Source of the DNA: Aulostomus chinensis
Taxonomy: Eukaryota; Chordata; Actinopteri; Syngnathiformes; Aulostomidae
NCBI GenBank assembly: GCA_037954235.1
Contig: JBBMOA010000021.1
Location: 5,619,501-5,683,500, forward strand
Reading direction: 5' to 3'
DNA length: 64,000 bases
Below, in pieces: positions 11,581-26,348 of this stretch. The notes under the pieces are model-generated. The model was not told where the DNA came from. It did no database searches and saw only the letters and a list, made by a program, of their open reading frames with translations. The position numbers and the translations under genes were made by a program. How positions within the stretch are numbered: position 1 is the first letter of the stretch; each line of letters starts with the position of its first letter.

Positions 11581-14500
11581 CTGATGGAGCGATGGGGAAG
11601 ACAGGGCGGTGTGTGAGGGAGGGAGCACATGTTCAAATAGATGTGAGGGAATAATCGAGACAGCAAGGGCAGACAGAGGGAACAAAAGGAGAAGAGTAAG
11701 CTTTCTATTTCAATCCAAATACACAACACTCTGTAGAGTAAATAAGAGGCCCACATCAAGCTCCACACCAAGGAAGTCAAAATGGTATAAATATACAGAG
11801 CAATTCATGTCACAACCGTCCACAGTCGACTCACCATGAACTACAGAAACAGAAACTTAGTGATTTGCACCTAGCAACATCATCCAAGGCACACGCATGT
11901 GGTTCAGGCTTCGGGTCAGCTGCCGGTGCACAACCATCATCCAGTACATATTTATAGGGTTCAGGCTACAATTGGGGGGGTTCAAGTCATCCAAAAACAA
12001 AAACAACAACAACAATGTAAAAGGTATTCAGGTCAGCCAGAAAGCGTTTCTATGACAATTTGAACCCAAAACGTGATCATCTTCCAAACCGAGCCCAGTT
12101 TTTTTGATGCACAAACCAAACCTGAACAGACAAGAAACCCCTAAAAATGACACATCAACAACATAAAAATAAGTTAAACACAAACTGCTGAATATTTATA
12201 GGCTGCTTAATCAGCTCACTTCCCTTCTAAATCCTTCTTTCCACACCAGCTTTCTGACAGAAATAACTCGGGGCAAACTTTCCCCACTACCATGGAAATA
12301 TGGTAATACAGCAGTTGGGGGGGGGGGGGGGGGGGGGGCATGCGCTCACATTTGGCAGCAGCCCAACAGGCTATAAACCTAACGGTAACATGCAGTATTA
12401 TCAACGTAATCACATAGCAATCAGCTTCCCATTTACTGATCCAACGTATAGAGAGCAACATATATTTTGGGTCACGCTTATTTTGCCAAGAAATCGCCCC
12501 CCCCCCCCTCCTTTTTTTTAAACAAGTCCTAATTGAAACTCATAACTGTGATTTTCCAACTTGTAAATAGCACGAACATCGACAGACACATCCCCTACGT
12601 GACATTAATGCAGTATGGAAACTACCGGGATCTGTCAATCTGCTGTGATGAGAGGAGGAGCCGATCTATTAGAATATAGACCAACTTTGATCACTCATCA
12701 GAGCTCCCTCTCTCTCCCTCTGCGCATGAAAACGGATGAGTCGACTAAAAGAGGAATATTGTGGAGTTAAAAGACTAAGAAGTGCCGAGGGGAACTGCAG
12801 CTCAACAGTGCACTAAAAAAAAAAAAAATGTTTCCAAGGCCAGAAATAGGTGAGGCGTATCTGATCAGAGCTGCCTCGTGTGAGGGGTTTGCATACGCTA
12901 CAAACCAGCCACACTTCCGGTCCGCCACCAGAGGAGAGATTATTTTTCTTAGCGAAAACAGATGCAGATAATGATGTCTTCCGCTCGCGCCTTGAAAACC
13001 TTGAATAAAACCTTGTTAGGTTTTTCTGTGAAATCTTTATTCCTCCACCTTAGAAGCAGAGAGAGACAAGATCTCCCGTCCTTGCTCAACAATAAATAAA
13101 ACGATGAATAGGTAAACCGGCCTGCACATCACCTCAGGTCTTAAAGGGCCCGGGGTGAGTCAACAAACACACTTCTTTATCAGTATTTTTTTTCTGTTCC
13201 TCACAGAACAAGTTCAGCATAAGTCAACACAGGTGGGATGTCACACATCTGATATTTTATAAATGCAACACCTCTCTAGTAAAAGTGAGTGTTTGCAACT
13301 GAAAGAATACTTCAGAATTTAAGATTCTGATTTTGCAGATCAAAATCATCGGTGACGCACTGCATAGAGCAATCTTGCGTTTTCATTTTTGGTCACTGGG
13401 TTCTTTTTGCTTTGCGCACACGATCATTTGCAGAAAGATTTAGTGGCGAGAAAGGAGTGTTTGCGGAACAATGTTAGAGAATTAGCGTCGTTTCAAACCG
13501 ACGCCCGCAGCAGAAGCAGTTAAACCTTCTTAGTTCGCTCTCTGGAGGTATTAGGAGGTGTTTGGAGACAGACCCTGAAGGATCTGGTAGTAGACAACCT
13601 AAATGTAGTACATGCACTAAGCCAACACGTGAGTCCAGCTGGCTAGCTGTGATTAAAGCACCTGGTGTCCTCAACCTGCACAGAAAAAGGAACATTTCTG
13701 TGACAGGTACCCCGGCACTACTACAAAATGCATGACCTCCCATCTCCTGGGGGTAGAAGCCACAGAAGGACAAGTTCTTCTTAAAATGATTTTGGCGAAG
13801 AAAGTGAGTCATTTGGCCTTAATACATGAGAGAATGTAGCTGGGAGGAAGTATCCACTCATAACGTCTGTTCGCTACTGAGCTGAAAAGAGGAGAAATAT
13901 CAATGTTCCCTGCAGTCATTGCCACAGGAAGAGGGATGGTAATTGCTGGTGCTGTGATGCTAGATGAGGCAGAGGTGGGTATGCTATGCTAACACGGCTG
14001 GCTATGAGTCATTGGGCATAATGTGGCTGCTTCCTCATGCTCCTGTCAGCCGTGCATTTAGACAGGCTGTCTGGGGGGCAAGGTGCTGCCTCTCGATGTC
14101 ACTGTGAGCAAGACTAGCCGGAGTGGTGCTTGTAGCTCACTGACATGGTGGCAGCAGGAGGAAAAGGGCATTTCCTTGTGCGGGTTTACCACACCAGAGG
14201 AGATAACTAATGATAACGAATACTGTTTTCTTTTCCCCCCAAACACTTTCCTCTTTCTGGATGGTGTAATTCTTCCATTCGTTCAATTATCCCGCTGTCC
14301 CGCTGTGCACACATGGGTTTTTCTCAACCTTCTAAAAAAAAAAAAAAAAAGACAAGAAATAGAAAAAGCAGATTGATCCTCTGACACTGCAAGTACAGTT
14401 TTGTTTTTCTTTTTTTCTAGTGCGTCACATTCAATGTAACAAGTGCAGTCAACAACAAGGAGGGAAAGTAAGTAAAAGGCGTGTGAGTTTGGTCTCTAAG

Positions 14501-17500
14501 GCTCTGATACTGTTCTTTATTTTGCTCCAGTCGAGTTTAACCGCTGCAGAGACATCCAAGCTAGCCAATGGATTTTCGGGATGATTTGTTTACGTGGGCG
14601 CAAGCTTGGCGGCCCCGTCTGAGGCTGTTGTCAACAGGGATTGTAGGTGCCGACTGTCAGGTGAACAGAAGCTGAAAGCTAGCTAGCATGCTAGCAATCT
14701 CCACTGGCTGGGAGTGCAACCAGACAGATGTTGCACTGGCGAGAAATAGTCTAGTTTTAGTCTTTACACAGATGAAGCGCGTTGAGGTTTAACACTGGCT
14801 AGGAGGTCTCTTGAGACGTTGTCAGGCATGTTAGCTACGAGTGGGAAAGCTAAGCTAACCACTAAGCTTTGGGACACTTGCTGGAAACCGTGACTAGAGC
14901 ACAACCCTGCTTAGCCTAAAGATGGCGAATTGTAAGCATCATCGACGTAAAACCACCACAGATTGAATGTGGAAACTAATCGGGTGCATCTGGTATCAAG
15001 TGATACATTTGATAGGTGCAATGTAGCTGGCCGTTCACTCCGATGGCACCCAAATCTAAAATGAACGCGTTTGTCACGCTGCTACCATGTTCCTCTCAAT
15101 GCTGATCAGAGCCAGAGCTGATAAACACCCATGTCTACTGCAGTCATTTGACCCGGGACTGGATGCTGATTAAACGTGTTCCCGCTGGGGACAAAAGCCA
15201 GATGTTGGAGGGGTTTTTGGGGCCAGTGGGAAAGGGGCTTTAGCTCAAACCCTCCCTGACAATTAGACCTTCAATAAAGTCACATTTTAGGGAATTTTCA
15301 CTGTGAGATCTATAATTTGCCTTTAGGAATTCTCTGCATCATTTGGAGGACATTCTTAAAGGGTAGTATAAATCTCACCCGTGGTTACAGTATAACTGTG
15401 CCAACAGCATAGCGTAGCTGCTTTTACATTCCTATCACACCCATGGTAAAATAAACACCAGTTCTCCCAAAAGAACCGACTACTTAGGGTAGATGTAGGA
15501 GGAGAAGGCAGTTCAGCCTCATGACCCCCTCTTTTCTCTCTCTCTCCCTCATCACTCTACCTCCTCCACCTCCTCCTCCTGCTGCTCTGCTGCCTTTTCC
15601 TCTTTCCGCATACTGCTTGCATTGCATATTCTCAGTTGTACACTTCGTGTTGTCCTCTGAAAGTTGTTTTTCTCCCGGTGGAAAAGTGCAAAGCACCGGC
15701 GTATTTGTCCTACTCCTGTTACTGTATGGGAGCAGATTGTATATGCAGGGAATTTATCCTAAATTGGTAAACACAGTCAGTCAAGGTGAAGCGTATCAAC
15801 AACAGCCCAAGGTGTTCATTAGAATCAGTATAATGAAGGGTTTAACTGCAGAGCTATAGAGAGCCACAGCACCTTATACAACAAGTGACGGTTACAAAGG
15901 AAAACCTGCAGGAGACACTAAAGACTAGAAGAGCACCCTGTAGATCGCGTACCTCCGGGACTTCTTCCTAAGGAAATTAAGCTGGTCGTTGGATAATCTC
16001 GCGAATGGAGCAGTGCAGAACAGCGGCATAAAAGAAAATGCAATTTTTTTTTTTAAATTTTAAGTAGAATTTGCCTGCTTCGTTGTTGACTCACGCCACA
16101 CGTCAAGCGAAGGCCGCTTTTACTTTTTGCATAAAGCAGGAAACATTCATGACAACAACGACAAATACTGCTCAACACAAAGTCACACCAGTCAATGTTT
16201 TGGTTTAAATATATAAGAAAACGTATTTCAGCTCATTATCTCATTTTAAATGGTTGAAACTTTAATGGTTTTCATTCACTCTCGTGTCAGACACAGACCC
16301 CTGGTTTACTGAGTCAAATGTTAATGTTCTCCTATTTTTGCCTGACTGGAGCTGAGTGTATCCCCTGTGTCCTGGAGGTCCTGGAGTGGCAGTCTTAAAC
16401 TTCTCTTTGCATTCATCATTTTTGGCAATAATCCAAAATCCAGTGTAAAAATCCGAACGGCTTTTAGTAGAGAGAAACCGTAGCAGTGCTAAGTTATGGG
16501 TTGACCTACAGAACGACATCATCCCCGCGGTACTCCGTTACCCCCCCCCCCCCCCCCAAGCTTCAACTCTGCTCTGAATCCCAGGAAACACACGCACCGT
16601 TCATTCAATTACCTCCAGAAACTCAGCCATATTTGAAAAACAAACGCTGTAATAACTCTACCTGGGAAACATTTTCTGTGTACATGAATAAACTTACCAT
16701 GATGGTGGATCTGGCATCAAACGCCACACGTTTGATCCTCTGAATGATACCGTCCCCTCCATGAGCCTGCAGGGAGATGAATTGAGACAGTTTGTGTCCT
16801 AATTTTTGTATTCACCACTCACAGTATCAAGGATTTGTTGCAATTACTCGGGGACAACACTACAATCCTTAAACAGCAAAGCAATATGTCGGTAGAAACG
16901 GCTCGCGCTGCAGAATCGCAGCCTCGGCTCATATGCTGGGTACATCCCCGACATTTGGAAGAGTGTCAAATGATCCTCTCCCCTGCACACCTTAGTCATT
17001 GTCTTTTAGTTCTGCTCTGTCTGAGCTCACTTATCGGCTACTTCACCTGAGCAGCCAATGAGTGATCTGTTCCGACTGTAACTCGCCGGGACGGCCAATT
17101 AGTGAGCTCTGGCAACTTCTGGAGAAAAGACGGTTCGGTGGAATCAGCTGTTGTATAGGATTTGCTTTGGCTGTGCACTTTCAGAAGTTTGGAAGATGGC
17201 TAGCAGGTTGTCTCTCTCTCTCTCTCTACATCAAATTCGGGATTGCAACCAGACGCTGCATATTCAACATGAAACAAAAGATGAATCACGCACACACACA
17301 CACACACACACAAAAAAACCCGTTGTATGTACTCCAAGAGCAGAGGAAAGACTTCAAAAATGTTAACTATAGGCTTAAAACCTGCAAGAGAGATGAGACA
17401 GCCTGTCATTTCTCTTCTCTCATGGCTGCCTCATGTTTCATGCAAGGCTAACTATGCCTCCTTTCATGCTTATTGTGACTGACAAGACTTAATTTAGCTC

Positions 17501-20415
17501 ATATCTGCACATCTATCTGCATATATGTCAGATGACTGGAAGCCCAAGTACAGAAATGAGAGAAGTACATCAAGATTAAAAAAAGAAGAGTGTTCTTCAT
17601 CCAGCAGAGGGGAAGTTTATTCTTCAGCTGTGCAGTAAATCGTGCCATCCAGTTCACCGCTCCGTCAAAATCAAACAAAAAACATAATGTGAGGGAATTC
17701 TATCTATAATTATTGGTTATGTAAAGAAGTTTGGGGTCATACACCGATTTTACGCTATATTTTAATCAAGAAGTTTCAGATCTTACGTGCTCTATTATGA
17801 AGACATTACTGCACTGTTATTTAGGACTGATTTTTATTTTTGCTTTACTATTGTGGTGTTTTCATCATGATCTTGTGCACTATCTGCTGTGGATCTGTGC
17901 TGTTTGACAGGTAGGATGATATTCACAGCAAGAGGCCAATGTTTACGGCCAGAAAAAGGGGGAATGGAGACAAACACAAAAACGGTGAAATGAGAAAACA
18001 CCAATATTGGACAAATTAGTATTTTAAACATCGGTATTAGTATCTGCCCAGAACTACACACCTGGTGCATCCCTAACTGATGTATAAGTGTTATTTTATC
18101 CATCTTATGTCACAATAAATACAGGGATTGATCAACTAATTTATAGTTTTGGGTGCATTTTGATATTATTCATTGATTCTTTGGGTTTTTCAGTGACATA
18201 AGTAAAATTCAAAAGTAAATCTACTTCACCTTCAAGTCCTGCATCTATTGGGTAAAATAAAAACTTCTGCTCTGCACATTTGAGTTGGATATTGCTTTTT
18301 GCATAATTCATATTATCTAAAATTTCCCTTGCTATGCTGTATTTTGTGTATTTATACATGAAGTATGAGCCAGCCTTGAGAGAACTCCTAGCGGCCAGTA
18401 CCGTGGTGACGGGGAGACACAGGCCTGGCTCTGGCTGGAGCTGAACTGTAGAAACATGGAGGTTACTACTGTTGGGTTTTCTTGGGGTTTTTCTTGGAGT
18501 TGGTTTGTTTTCCTGAGCAGAAAATAGCTCGGACCTTTCTTGGAAGAAGAAAAAAGAAACAAGGAGAGGACCTCTGGCTGTTGGACTCGTGGTTTCATAC
18601 ATCTGGTGACTTCAGCAGAGTGCAGGGTGAACCAGGGATGACATTTCTTTCCAGGCGGTGTACAGATTAGTGTACACACTACAACACAGAGCCGTGTAGT
18701 AATCTCACTGTTTGACTTCGAAGACAGAATTATTGTAGATAATCTATTCAGGAGGGATAGCAGTATGAAATCTAAACATACAAAAGGAGATTGCAAAAAT
18801 ACCTCATCTGCTGAAAATATTTTCCCGGGGTGGGGAGGGGGGCTTAAAATGCAAGGCAACATGCTTGATTAATGAAGACTACTGGTGTGATTACAATGGT
18901 ACAACAGGGGGAGAGAGGTAAGAGCTGAATGCATAAACAGGGAGCAGGAGAGAGCGAGAAGAAAAGCAAGATTTGGACCTGTGCAGAACCGTTCAAAACA
19001 CTGCTGATGAATTGGACCAGCTGCTCCAGGGTCTCGATCGGCTCGCCGGGCAGGAAGTACTGCTCATTGGATGTGTTGAGGATGATAACAGAGGGCACCG
19101 TCACCTCGCTGAGAGGAGAGGAGAAAAAAAACAAAACAGGAAACACTGCTTTTAATCTTCTTAACCTCAACACCTTGGACTGCCTTTATCAAAGTGCATC
19201 ATTAGATGGGAACAAATTGTCGTTACGTGAAGAACAAATTGCAGCAGCGAGGGTAAAATATAGTGATAAACAAACCATTTGTACTCAGAGAAACTTAGCT
19301 TTTCCCATGGGTATATATTCAAAGAGATTTCAGGAGGAGCAAGGCAATGCAGCCTGGCCTATTTCAGCGTGGCATTTCTTCCGATTCTTTATGCAAACAT
19401 ACAACTCCTCTGTGTCCCTCACAGTTAAAGAAACCTTCACAAATTACAGCTGACAAGTGAATCGAATGGAGTCCAGGGGAAAGAGACTGCTGCTTCCATG
19501 CTGAGGGGACGTCAGCCCAGTCGTCCGGTGATCTTTGATGCTTCGCTCCAGCAGAATACACAAACTGAGGCCTTGGTCTGACTTCAGGCAAATCCGATTT
19601 GCTTCTCTAATTTGTTTGTTTTTCCCCACCAAAACTGTCGGCATTGGTATTTGCAGGTGATGAAATCGTCTCTGTTGCGATTAGACGTCATCGTCTACCT
19701 GAAGGATTCATAGGTCCAACATGCTGGGGTGCACAGCTCTCCGTCACCAAAGCATAAAGAAAATGGGAGCCCGGCTGACACCATCCGTACATCGTGTTAC
19801 CATGACAATACCTTAACCACATATTACCATGACACAGCGATTCTGTCAGAACCCCTCAAGATACATTACGAGTGTTTTGAGGTGTTAGCAGAAAAATATG
19901 ACTACTGAGATGAAAATAAGGTCGAAGATGCTTTTCCAAGTATCAGGATGTACTGTGGTAACGACGGTTATCCCAAACCCCTACACCCCTACTGTTGGTG
20001 TCAGTGGAAACGGGATGCAAGTGATGCAAAACAAACACTTCTTAATTCTTACACTGCAGAGCGTCCAGACTGAGATGCATCCGTAGGATGTGATCGGAAT
20101 AACACCTCAATCCAGCTTCAAATGAGGTTTGGGTCAGTTGTGCAAAAATGTTATTTTATGTGTTGTGTTGTTTTGAAGCCGTCCAGACTGTCTAATATCA
20201 AACTGAATACAATCGAGACATACTGACAATCTGATAGGGTCTGGCAGTTTGAACAAGGCCTAGAGGACACAGCAACTGTACACCCTCAAACCAACTTTCT
20301 CCAGACAAATCAGCAGAGGAATTACAAAACTCAGATAACAAAGAAGGTCAAATAAACAAGCAATCATTCTTTTTCAACACCAAAGCCTGGCTTAGATAAG
20401 GTATCCTGGTGCTTA

Positions 20416-20471
<56 letters not shown>

Positions 20472-23400
20472 GTCCATCACGGCGCTGCCACCTCACATCC
20501 CCGTGGTGCTACTCAACCCGGCAACAAATTGCTCACAGACACGCACATATCCATCACTGTCCCAACCCACCACCCAGCTGAGATCAGGAGGGCAAACACA
20601 CACGCCCATGAGGTAGAGTCATCAATGCCTCACAAGTCCATCCAGCTGAGATCTGCAATCACATGTAGACACACACACACACACACACACCAACACACGC
20701 ACGCACACACATCGAGTGTGTGTTCCATCGGATATGCAGACTGCTCCAACAGATGGCACCCATTTAAAATAAATATGGATTAGCCTAGTCACCTCTGAGT
20801 GGAGAACACTGGAGGGGTGGTGGCGGTGGTGTGTGTGAGTGTGTGTGTGTGTGTGTGTGGGGGGGGGGTGTTACCACCCACAGTGGTGGGTTATATTCAC
20901 TGTACCTCATACAACTGCAGCTGACAGAAAAAGGCATTCTTTTAACGGCCAACAAGGGACAAATCCTTTTTATTTTTTCTTACAAAATCAGTTTATGTGT
21001 CTTATCTGTTTTATCCACGTATAATTTGATTATTAAAGAAAACGTGCCATTTTACTCACTATGATCAATGCCACTTTTATGTGGTAATTATGTGGCAGGG
21101 CCTAGAGACCGCTTACGACAGCATAAAACTGGAAGCAGAGGGAACAGCAAGACTGGCTCTTTCTAAAGTCATTACCTGCAACTGTAAAGCTCACTTAGTG
21201 ACTCCTGGATCTGTTGTTGTTCTTTAAACCTCTTTGGTACAAAAGCAAAACACTGGTGGCTTAATGGGGGGCGGTTAACTGCTTTTGTGCCCTTATGATC
21301 CTTTATTGTCTGTTTGTGATTTTTTTTTTTTTGGTGCTATAATCACTGATGTGATAGGTGACGTGTTAACACAGCAGCCTTCTGAAAACCGCTACAAGTC
21401 GACAATGAGTTCTTTCTAATGATGCGTCAGGTCACAAAACCTGACCCTGATTGGTTCTTTGTGAGCGAGCTTCAGATTGGACAGATGGTAACACACCAGT
21501 CTGCTAATGTTGACTTCTTTTTTAACATACAGTTTCCACCAATCAGCGCGGAGCAGACGAGTCGTGCAAAAGTCCGTGTGAATAGCATGTTAGCTTTAGC
21601 GCCGAACACAGAATTAAACAGCACAGGTGTCAACAACCAACAAGAGCAAAAAATGAATTAATTAATAAGACAATTTCCCAAAATGCTCGACTATTTATTT
21701 GAAATGGTAAAAATGTGATGGGGGGGGGGACTCGAATTAAAAGGGGTAGGAGTACGTAAGTGTACTTCTTCCTACTCCTTTTCGTTCATGTAAATTGAGT
21801 TGTTAAATGAATAATAGACGAAAATTATTGTTCTGTTTGTTTTGTTTTCAGTTCTCATTGTTTACTTATTATTATTATTCAATGTTTTTATATATTGTCA
21901 TTTTCATGATCAAAATAAAGACATATAGTCAGGGGCAGGGACAAAGCATTCGGCTGACACCTGGTTTAAATTGATTTACAACTTTTTTCAAACAAATCTG
22001 GATATTTTTAAGTTTAAAAAAAAAAAACTACAGAACTACTACAGAAGTCCTGCGTGTGGGGCTTTCACCTGAGATATTACGAATCTTACCTTCACTGACT
22101 TTTCCATCACCTTGGATCACACATCGAGTTTTTCAGAACCCACAATAAATTCAATATAAGGAGTTAGCAGTAATCCAATGTTTAAACAGAGGCGGATACA
22201 GCTTCCGACTCTGAGTGGTGCTCATGCAGTGTGTGTGTGTGTGTGTGTGTGTGTTTGTATCAATGAATTGGTGCCTCTGGTGAAAGCGGGAGCAGCCGTA
22301 CGCCAGACAGAACGCTGCCAGAACACAGTAATCGCTGTGATGACAGAAAGAGGGATAAAAAGCCATCAGATTTATTTCCACGGGCCTCCTAAGGGAGAGG
22401 ATTAGTGGACATTGACAGGCCAGGATTTCATTCCTCAAAGGAGGGCAATTAATCCTGTGCTACAGTGTCCAAATTCAGCCGTGTAAAACCAAGCGAAATA
22501 CATATTGTATGTGCTGATAGAAAATCAGGAAGGCTAATCACCTCCTTTATCCTTAGTTATCAACACTGAGGGTCTAATTTCAGCTGTGCACCAAGAGTCC
22601 GTTTTTATTTCTTACACACTTTTAATTATTCTATAACCTCCCCTCATATAAATAATAACTTCCTTAAATTAAAATGAGATGCTTCGTCAGTCTGCAACAG
22701 ATTCTCACACAAACTAGATTATATTAAGATACATAATTAGATACTGTACGTTGGTAGATGGGAAACAGACACACCAACGTTCTGGCCTGTAACACCAGCG
22801 GCGCTATGTCTAATTAAAAGTGTGGGATGTCAGTTGCAGGGTCTCGCCGAGCGTGACACGTCCATGGTCGTCCTCAGCCAGGGCGCCAAGCTACTGCAGC
22901 CAGGGCTCTCTGCATCATTAGCACTGGGCTTTGACACCCTATTAAAACAAGGGCTACAGATCTAATCCTCGTACACGCTTACGTGGAAATTTCTCACATT
23001 TTCATCTTACCTTCATGCAGCGGGCATACTCATGATGATGCTAAAAACGAATCGCCTGTGATAATTGACTCCGCCCACACGAGAGCGGCTTGACAGGCAG
23101 ACATTACGAGGCCTGGATACAACGCTGACAGTAGGTAACATGAGGTAGAGAGTGAGCTGCAGGATCTACTCACCCCATGATGAGGCTGTTAATGTAGTCA
23201 TTCCCATCCATGTGACCAAACTGGAAGTCTCTGTAGACACAAAACAAATCATGAGAAAGATGCAGTACAATGAAATAAAGAGAGAGAGGGGAAAAAAAGT
23301 CACAAAATTTCCTGTCTGGGTGGAACACATGAGGCATTAACAAACTGGGACAAAACTTTCCTCCACAATAGCATACAAAAACCACATTGGCTGGAACTGC

Positions 23401-26313
23401 CTGTTCTCACTGTTAAAAGACTGGGATCACTTTTGTGATTGTAAGGAAAAATCCCAGAGCTCCATCCCATTCCTTCGCCTCTTCCTCGTCTTTCCCAGCA
23501 CAGATAGCACTCGGGTGATTTATCTTCTAAACGATAAGGCAAGCAGGAGGAATTCCATTTGTATCTCATTGTACTGCACTATGTCAGAGCGGAGTGTATT
23601 GTGGGTAGACTAGGTAAGGGGGTTGCATGAGTCCGAGGGAAGCCGGAGACTCTGACTGATTAAGGGGGCCCCTGCATATATATTATATTCATATTGAATC
23701 ATGCCTCCATCTAGCACGTTTGTCCCCTGGGTGCTAAACAATACCGCCTGCGCTTATATCAGTGACATGATTATGAAAAAGAAGCAACTACATAATAAAT
23801 CCAGTGAATGCAATATAAAAATCAGTCTAGGTTAGTGATAATCCGGCTGACAACAGCGGGACAGCTTGGGAATAAAACTCATCAGACAGTCAGGCGTCGA
23901 TGGATCTGCATGTCTAAGACTGATCTATTAATGGAACCGCTGAAGTATGAAGGTCCACAAGGTGCCACTCCAAGATTGAATTCCTTTTGACGTGTATTAA
24001 TTCTAATATTTCCTCATCTTCATAATTTAAAACATTTACAAGTAAGTTTCACTTCTTGGCTTGACAGCCTGACATGGTGACATGAAGGGATGGATTAAGG
24101 ACTAAATACCAGAGTGTACTGCAATGTTTCCTGGTGAATATTCTCAGATTCTTATAATAGAAGAGTGGATTTGGGCTGTTTATTTTACCTCCCCCTCTGG
24201 TAATGAAAAAGTGACTCAGATGTCCATTTACGGGATATTTATTGACCGTGTTCATTAGGAATTATGGTTCTCACGGGCAGGAGGCTGATTTATAAGACCA
24301 CATTCCAACAGAATTAATATTGTAGAGAAAGTGGATGTTAAAATATTTAGTTCCACTGTTGCAAAAATCTGTTTTCCAGGACTCCACAGCAGCCACTGTA
24401 TATTACTAAAGGTGGTTTATGATACAGAAGAATATTGAGGGCCATGAGAATGAATTGTGGGCCGATAAACACCAATGTTATTTGGCCAAAAGATGGCGCC
24501 AATTGTGGTGGGATTTTGGTGGTTTTTTTTGTAGTTGATCTTTAGTCGTCCTTTTGTGTCAGGGCAACAAAGTCATTATTGTGGAAAAAAAAAAAAAAAA
24601 ACAGGAGAAGTTATCCAGGAGTTTTTCTAGTTATTACCACATCCCCTTTGTGTGAACTTTAGTCATTCACATTTCCAAAGGAACATTTTAAGTGTTACTT
24701 CACCCCAAACGTTTACTCTGAACATTGAAGTACTTACAAATCGGTGTCTTGACCTCACAAAGTTGCTTTTTCACAAATACGGCAAGAGGCGGCCACATAT
24801 TAGCTCGAGGCTAAGAGCGCCTCATTGCCACCAACTTCAAGCAACAGCAAAACTGTCCAAAAACATCTGTTTATACACCCAAAAGCAAATAATTCAGGAA
24901 AATCCACACCTATTTAATCCACCAGCGCTTTGATTAGAGGGAAAAACAAATTAATAACTTAAATCCTTCCAGTTAATCCTGTTTGTAGTAGCGCCGAGCA
25001 AAGACCAGCTGGAGTGTGGAGCTGAACCAACGTGCTTGCGTTAGTTCCCAGAGGTGCAGAGTCAGATTTGGATGATGTCGGTCCACGCGCTTGAGAGTTT
25101 GTACACAAGACTGGAGCAGCGTCAGCTTCAAGCAGGGCTAAAGTGATGAAAAAAATATATCTTTGTGACCTCAAGACACCCATCTGTGTAGACTTGAATA
25201 CACTTTTGAGGAATCACTGATGTTTCACTCAAAAATATCAAAAATTAAAAAAAAAAATCAAAATATCAGCCACTGCCATCTGCAAATGCCGTTTCAATTG
25301 GCAAACGAGGCAAATATCAGTTGATGTATCGGTGCATCTCGATATGCCTTGAGAGAAAGACCTGCTACACACCAAAAACTAGATTAAAAAAATACCACGT
25401 CAGGCAGAGAATTCACAATAACCACTGGGAAAAAAGTCTGTTTCAGAGAGTTTTGAACATTTGCGAACATAAATCTTATTGACAGGGAAGAGGCATCTGG
25501 GAACTATGGAACACGACACTATTCTGGGACAGAAAGTCATGGGACAAAGGTCTCTGTTTGTGCTAGGCTAAGCTTCCCACAGCCTTCACAGTAACGACTA
25601 GTGACGAATCGCAACCCAATACACAACCACCAACCAACAAACAAATCCAGGCTTTCTCACAAGTACACACACACACGCGCGCTAGCTCCCAGATCTGAGA
25701 TTTGTATATTTTCTGTCATGAGGGAGGCTGAACTGACTACTGTGGCATTTACTGCATCAAACAGGTCGCTCAAACGTCAGTCATCACCTGTAGTCTGTTG
25801 ACTCGAGGCACTGCCTCTGCCCCCACCAGGGGAGATACTCCTGTGACTTGTAATTACAAGTACCGTTTAGGTACGTCAGAACACCGCAGGCAGCTCTGAT
25901 CTCAGCGGGGGTCTCCCACTCACAAGTCTGGGTAGTGCGGCGTACAGTAGTTTAATTGATGATAGGGATCTGTGTAATTCAATCAGTCCTTATGGGAAAG
26001 CCTGAAGAGGGAGGGACACTTTGATCATGGCGGTTTGAGATACAATAATCTATCTGAGCAACGTGGTCAATGATGAGGCAACGTGGTGATGGGGGGTGTT
26101 CTTTTTTTTTTTCTTATTAATCCCACATCCTCTTGTCGCCTGCTGCACTACGAGGGATGAGAGATAAGCATCAGCTACAGAACAGCAACCTTAGATTTGA
26201 ATTCAAGCCACTTGAGCAGAGCACATGTTTGCAGACGCGGGAGGTTTGACCTCCGTCCTCTAGCTGAAGGCTGACATACCAACTGTATTCATTAAATCTT
26301 CCTGCAGCGTACA

Positions 26314-26348
<35 letters not shown>

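Larger units (their letters stand above)
11581..16697 (-). other. tmx3: tmx3 intron 15
   Basis: 5.1 kb bounded by the exon 15 donor GTAAGT and the exon 16 acceptor. It holds poly-G and poly-C tracts and A-runs; no other gene or clear mobile element is seen. Confidence 0.85.
19109..23173 (-). other. tmx3: tmx3 intron 13
   Basis: 4.1 kb, rich in CA/GT microsatellites between 20.4 and 20.9 kb and at 22.2 kb. Nothing else recognised. Confidence 0.85.

Noticed and set aside
11520..11780. Hydrophobic 86-codon minus-strand frame across the tmx3 exon 16 acceptor
   Set aside because: It is out of frame with the conserved tmx3 reading frame and runs into intron sequence.
18141..18862. Two overlapping minus-strand frames (153 and 176 codons) in tmx3 intron 14
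   Set aside because: They lie in different frames over the same bases, have no recognisable domain and sit inside an intron of a well-supported gene.
20409..20783. 124-codon His/Thr-rich frame
   Set aside because: It is a translation of CA microsatellites.
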